This document shows, piece after piece, positions 6,542 to 7,672 of a stretch of DNA of 7,672 nt. The notes under the pieces are model-generated. The model ran no database searches. It was given only the letters and a program-made list of their open reading frames with translations, and was not told the DNA's origin. The position numbers and the translations under genes are program-made. The number at the start of each line of letters is the position of its first letter. Position 1 is the first letter of the stretch. Where the stretch lies: the NCBI GenBank assembly GCA_030641695.1, contig DAOWGY010000350.1:1-7672 (forward strand), given 5' to 3'. The DNA comes from Gammaproteobacteria bacterium (GTDB lineage Bacteria; Pseudomonadota; Gammaproteobacteria; Steroidobacterales; Woeseiaceae).

Positions 6542-6558
6542 AGGACTAAAATAGTCCT
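6542..6558. promoter_or_regulatory. Perfect palindrome, probable Rrf2/IscR-type operator
   Basis: AGGACT-AAAAT-AGTCCT is a 6-base perfect inverted repeat around a 5-base AT-only spacer. Its core GACTAAAATAGTC fits the centre of the E. coli IscR type-1 consensus (GACTRWWWYAGTC), while the bases beyond the core do not fit the consensus flanks. It lies 25 bases upstream of the start codon of the Rrf2-family regulator and overlaps any promoter placed there, so autorepression of the regulator-suf operon is the natural inference. It is also about 100 bases upstream of mlaF. Confidence 0.7.
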
Positions 6559-6583
6559 CTTTGTACTCTTACGAGGCGTCCGG

Positions 6584-7045
6584 ATGCTCAGAATCAGCAA
6601 ACTCACCGACTACGGCACGGTGTTGCTGGCTCACCTCGCTCGCAATCCGAATGATGTTTGCAGTGCGGCAGATATCGCAGCACGTACCGGAATCGCGTTG
6701 CCGACGGCCAGCAAGCTGCTCAAATCCCTGGCGCGGAGCGGCCTCGTACGCTCGACCCGGGGCGCCAGCGGCGGTTATAAGTTGGCCCGGAAGCCCGGCG
6801 ACATCAGTGCGGCCGACATCATCGATGCACTCGATGGTCCGGTCTCGATTACAGAGTGCAGCGCCTCAGACAGCCATTGCGACATCGAAGAAGCCTGCAG
6901 TGTCGGCAACGCATGGCAACGTATCAATATTGCAATTCGCAACGCGCTGCAGGACGTGAGTCTTGTCGATCTGCTGAGAAGCAGCAGCCCGGTGCCGAGA
7001 TTCCACTTCGTCGGCCTGCCAATCAGCGTCGAAACCAAGAACTGA
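6584..7045 (+). CDS. Rrf2/IscR-family SUF system transcriptional regulator
   Basis: A 153-residue Rrf2-family regulator. The N-terminal winged helix-turn-helix (1-70) opens with MLRISKLTDYG and contains the recognition region GIALPTASKLLKSLARSGLV and the wing GASGGYKLAR. A sensor loop carries Cys92, Cys99 and Cys105 (C-X6-C-X5-C), suited to an iron-sulfur cluster as in IscR (C-X5-C-X5-C). The IscR His107 position is Gly108, which agrees with the gammaproteobacterial SUF-regulator subfamily rather than IscR itself. It likely senses cluster status and represses the suf operon; the IscR-like palindrome 25 bases upstream supports autoregulation. A GAGG Shine-Dalgarno (6573-6576) sits 7 bases before the ATG. 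sufB begins 4 bases after the stop. Gene naming varies for this family, so no symbol is given. Confidence 0.92.
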   Translation: MLRISKLTDYGTVLLAHLARNPNDVCSAADIAARTGIALPTASKLLKSLARSGLVRSTRGASGGYKLARKPGDISAADIIDALDGPVSITECSASDSHCDIEEACSVGNAWQRINIAIRNALQDVSLVDLLRSSSPVPRFHFVGLPISVETKN

Positions 7046-7049
7046 CATC

Positions 7050-7672
7050 ATGTCCACGGATCCTGACAACATCGAGAGCCTTGTTAACCGTCGCTACGAG
7101 CACGGTTTCGTCACCGACATCGAGACCGAGAGCCTGCCGCCCGGCCTCGACGAAAGCGTCGTTCGTGCCATTTCGGCGCGTAAGGAAGAACCCGAGTTCA
7201 TGCTCGAATGGCGGCTACGCGCCTACCGGCAATGGCTGGAAATGACCGAGCCCACGTGGGCGCATGTGCACTATGCGCCGATTGACTTCAACAGCATCTC
7301 CTATTTTGCCGCACCAAAGTCTGACAAGGACCGGCCGCAGAGCCTCGACGAGGTCGATCCGAAACTTCTGGAAACCTACGAAAAGTTGGGCATACCGCTC
7401 CACGAACGTGCAAGGCTGGCTGGTGTTGCGGTCGACGCAGTGTTCGACAGCGTCTCGGTGGCAACGACGTTCAAGGACAAGCTGTTGGATGCAGGCGTAA
7501 TCTTCTGCTCGTTCTCCGAGGCCGTCAAAAACCATCCCGACCTCGTGCGAAAGTATCTCGGCAGCGTCGTGCCGCAACGCGATAATTTCTACGCGGCGCT
7601 CAACTCAGCCGTCTTCAGCGACGGCTCTTTCGTCTATGTGCCGAAGGGCGTGCGTTGCCCGATGGAGCTCTC
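7050..7672 (+). CDS. sufB: SufB, Fe-S cluster assembly scaffold protein (3' truncated)
   Basis: The frame is open from the ATG at 7050 to the window end, showing 207 residues, a bit over 40% of a normal SufB (about 480-495). Diagnostic blocks include ESVVRAISARKEEPEFMLEW, VDAVFDSVSVATT, GVIFCSFSEAV, HPDLVRKYLGSVVP and FVYVPKGVRCPMEL, all closely matching E. coli SufB. SufB forms the SufBC2D complex in the cytoplasm and is the scaffold on which clusters are built from sulfur delivered by SufE/SufS-type proteins. Around residues 88-105 the cysteine-rich insertion of E. coli SufB (CGNCDDTC) is absent and replaced by a short charged stretch. Only Cys153 and Cys203 are in view; the functional cysteines of the C-terminal half lie beyond the window. 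The start is 4 bases after the regulator stop with weak Shine-Dalgarno, suggesting translational coupling. Downstream sufC, sufD and sufS are expected but unseen. Confidence 0.95.
   Translation, partial: MSTDPDNIESLVNRRYEHGFVTDIETESLPPGLDESVVRAISARKEEPEFMLEWRLRAYRQWLEMTEPTWAHVHYAPIDFNSISYFAAPKSDKDRPQSLDEVDPKLLETYEKLGIPLHERARLAGVAVDAVFDSVSVATTFKDKLLDAGVIFCSFSEAVKNHPDLVRKYLGSVVPQRDNFYAALNSAVFSDGSFVYVPKGVRCPMEL

Noticed and set aside
5836..6543. 235-codon open frame on the plus strand
   Set aside because: It is antisense to mlaF, whose Walker A, signature and Walker B motifs are intact. The frame shows no hydrophobic core or motif and runs into the regulatory intergenic region.

Overview
The window reads as a chromosomal segment of a gammaproteobacterium of moderately high GC content, densely packed with housekeeping genes. 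The gcvR-bcp adjacency, a BepA-type protease, a full Mla phospholipid-transport set and a SUF operon led by a gammaproteobacterial Rrf2 regulator all point this way. The Rrf2-sufB arrangement recalls Xanthomonadales-like or other deep gammaproteobacterial lineages, but the genus cannot be fixed from sequence reading alone. I see no mobile element, CRISPR array, tRNA, rRNA or sign of recent transfer.

Layout. Positions 1-3426 hold plus-strand genes: a 5'-truncated gcvR-like ACT protein, bcp (thiol peroxidase), then after a 146-base gap with a TATAAT-like box, bepA (periplasmic M48 metalloprotease with TPRs) and mlaA (outer-membrane lipoprotein). Positions 3435-6444 are the minus-strand operon mlaF-mlaE-mlaD-mlaC-mlaB, which converges on mlaA with only 8 bases between the two stop codons. 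A 139-base intergenic region separates mlaF from a divergent plus-strand unit, an Rrf2-family SUF regulator followed after 4 bases by sufB, which runs off the window end. That intergenic region carries a perfect palindrome whose core matches the IscR type-1 box.

How the genes work together. The central 5.3 kb is an outer-membrane maintenance locus. MlaA extracts mislocalised phospholipid from the outer leaflet, MlaC ferries it through the periplasm, and the inner-membrane MlaFEDB complex handles it at the inner membrane. BepA, immediately upstream of mlaA, is a quality-control protease and chaperone for outer-membrane protein assembly. The flanking genes concern glycine-cleavage regulation, peroxide removal and iron-sulfur cluster assembly under oxidative or iron stress.

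No wholly undescribed system is evident. The points most worth a second look are the complete Mla pathway in one convergent locus, the regulator palindrome shared between suf and mla, a Bcp that lacks both usual resolving cysteines, and an Rrf2 cluster motif lacking the IscR histidine.
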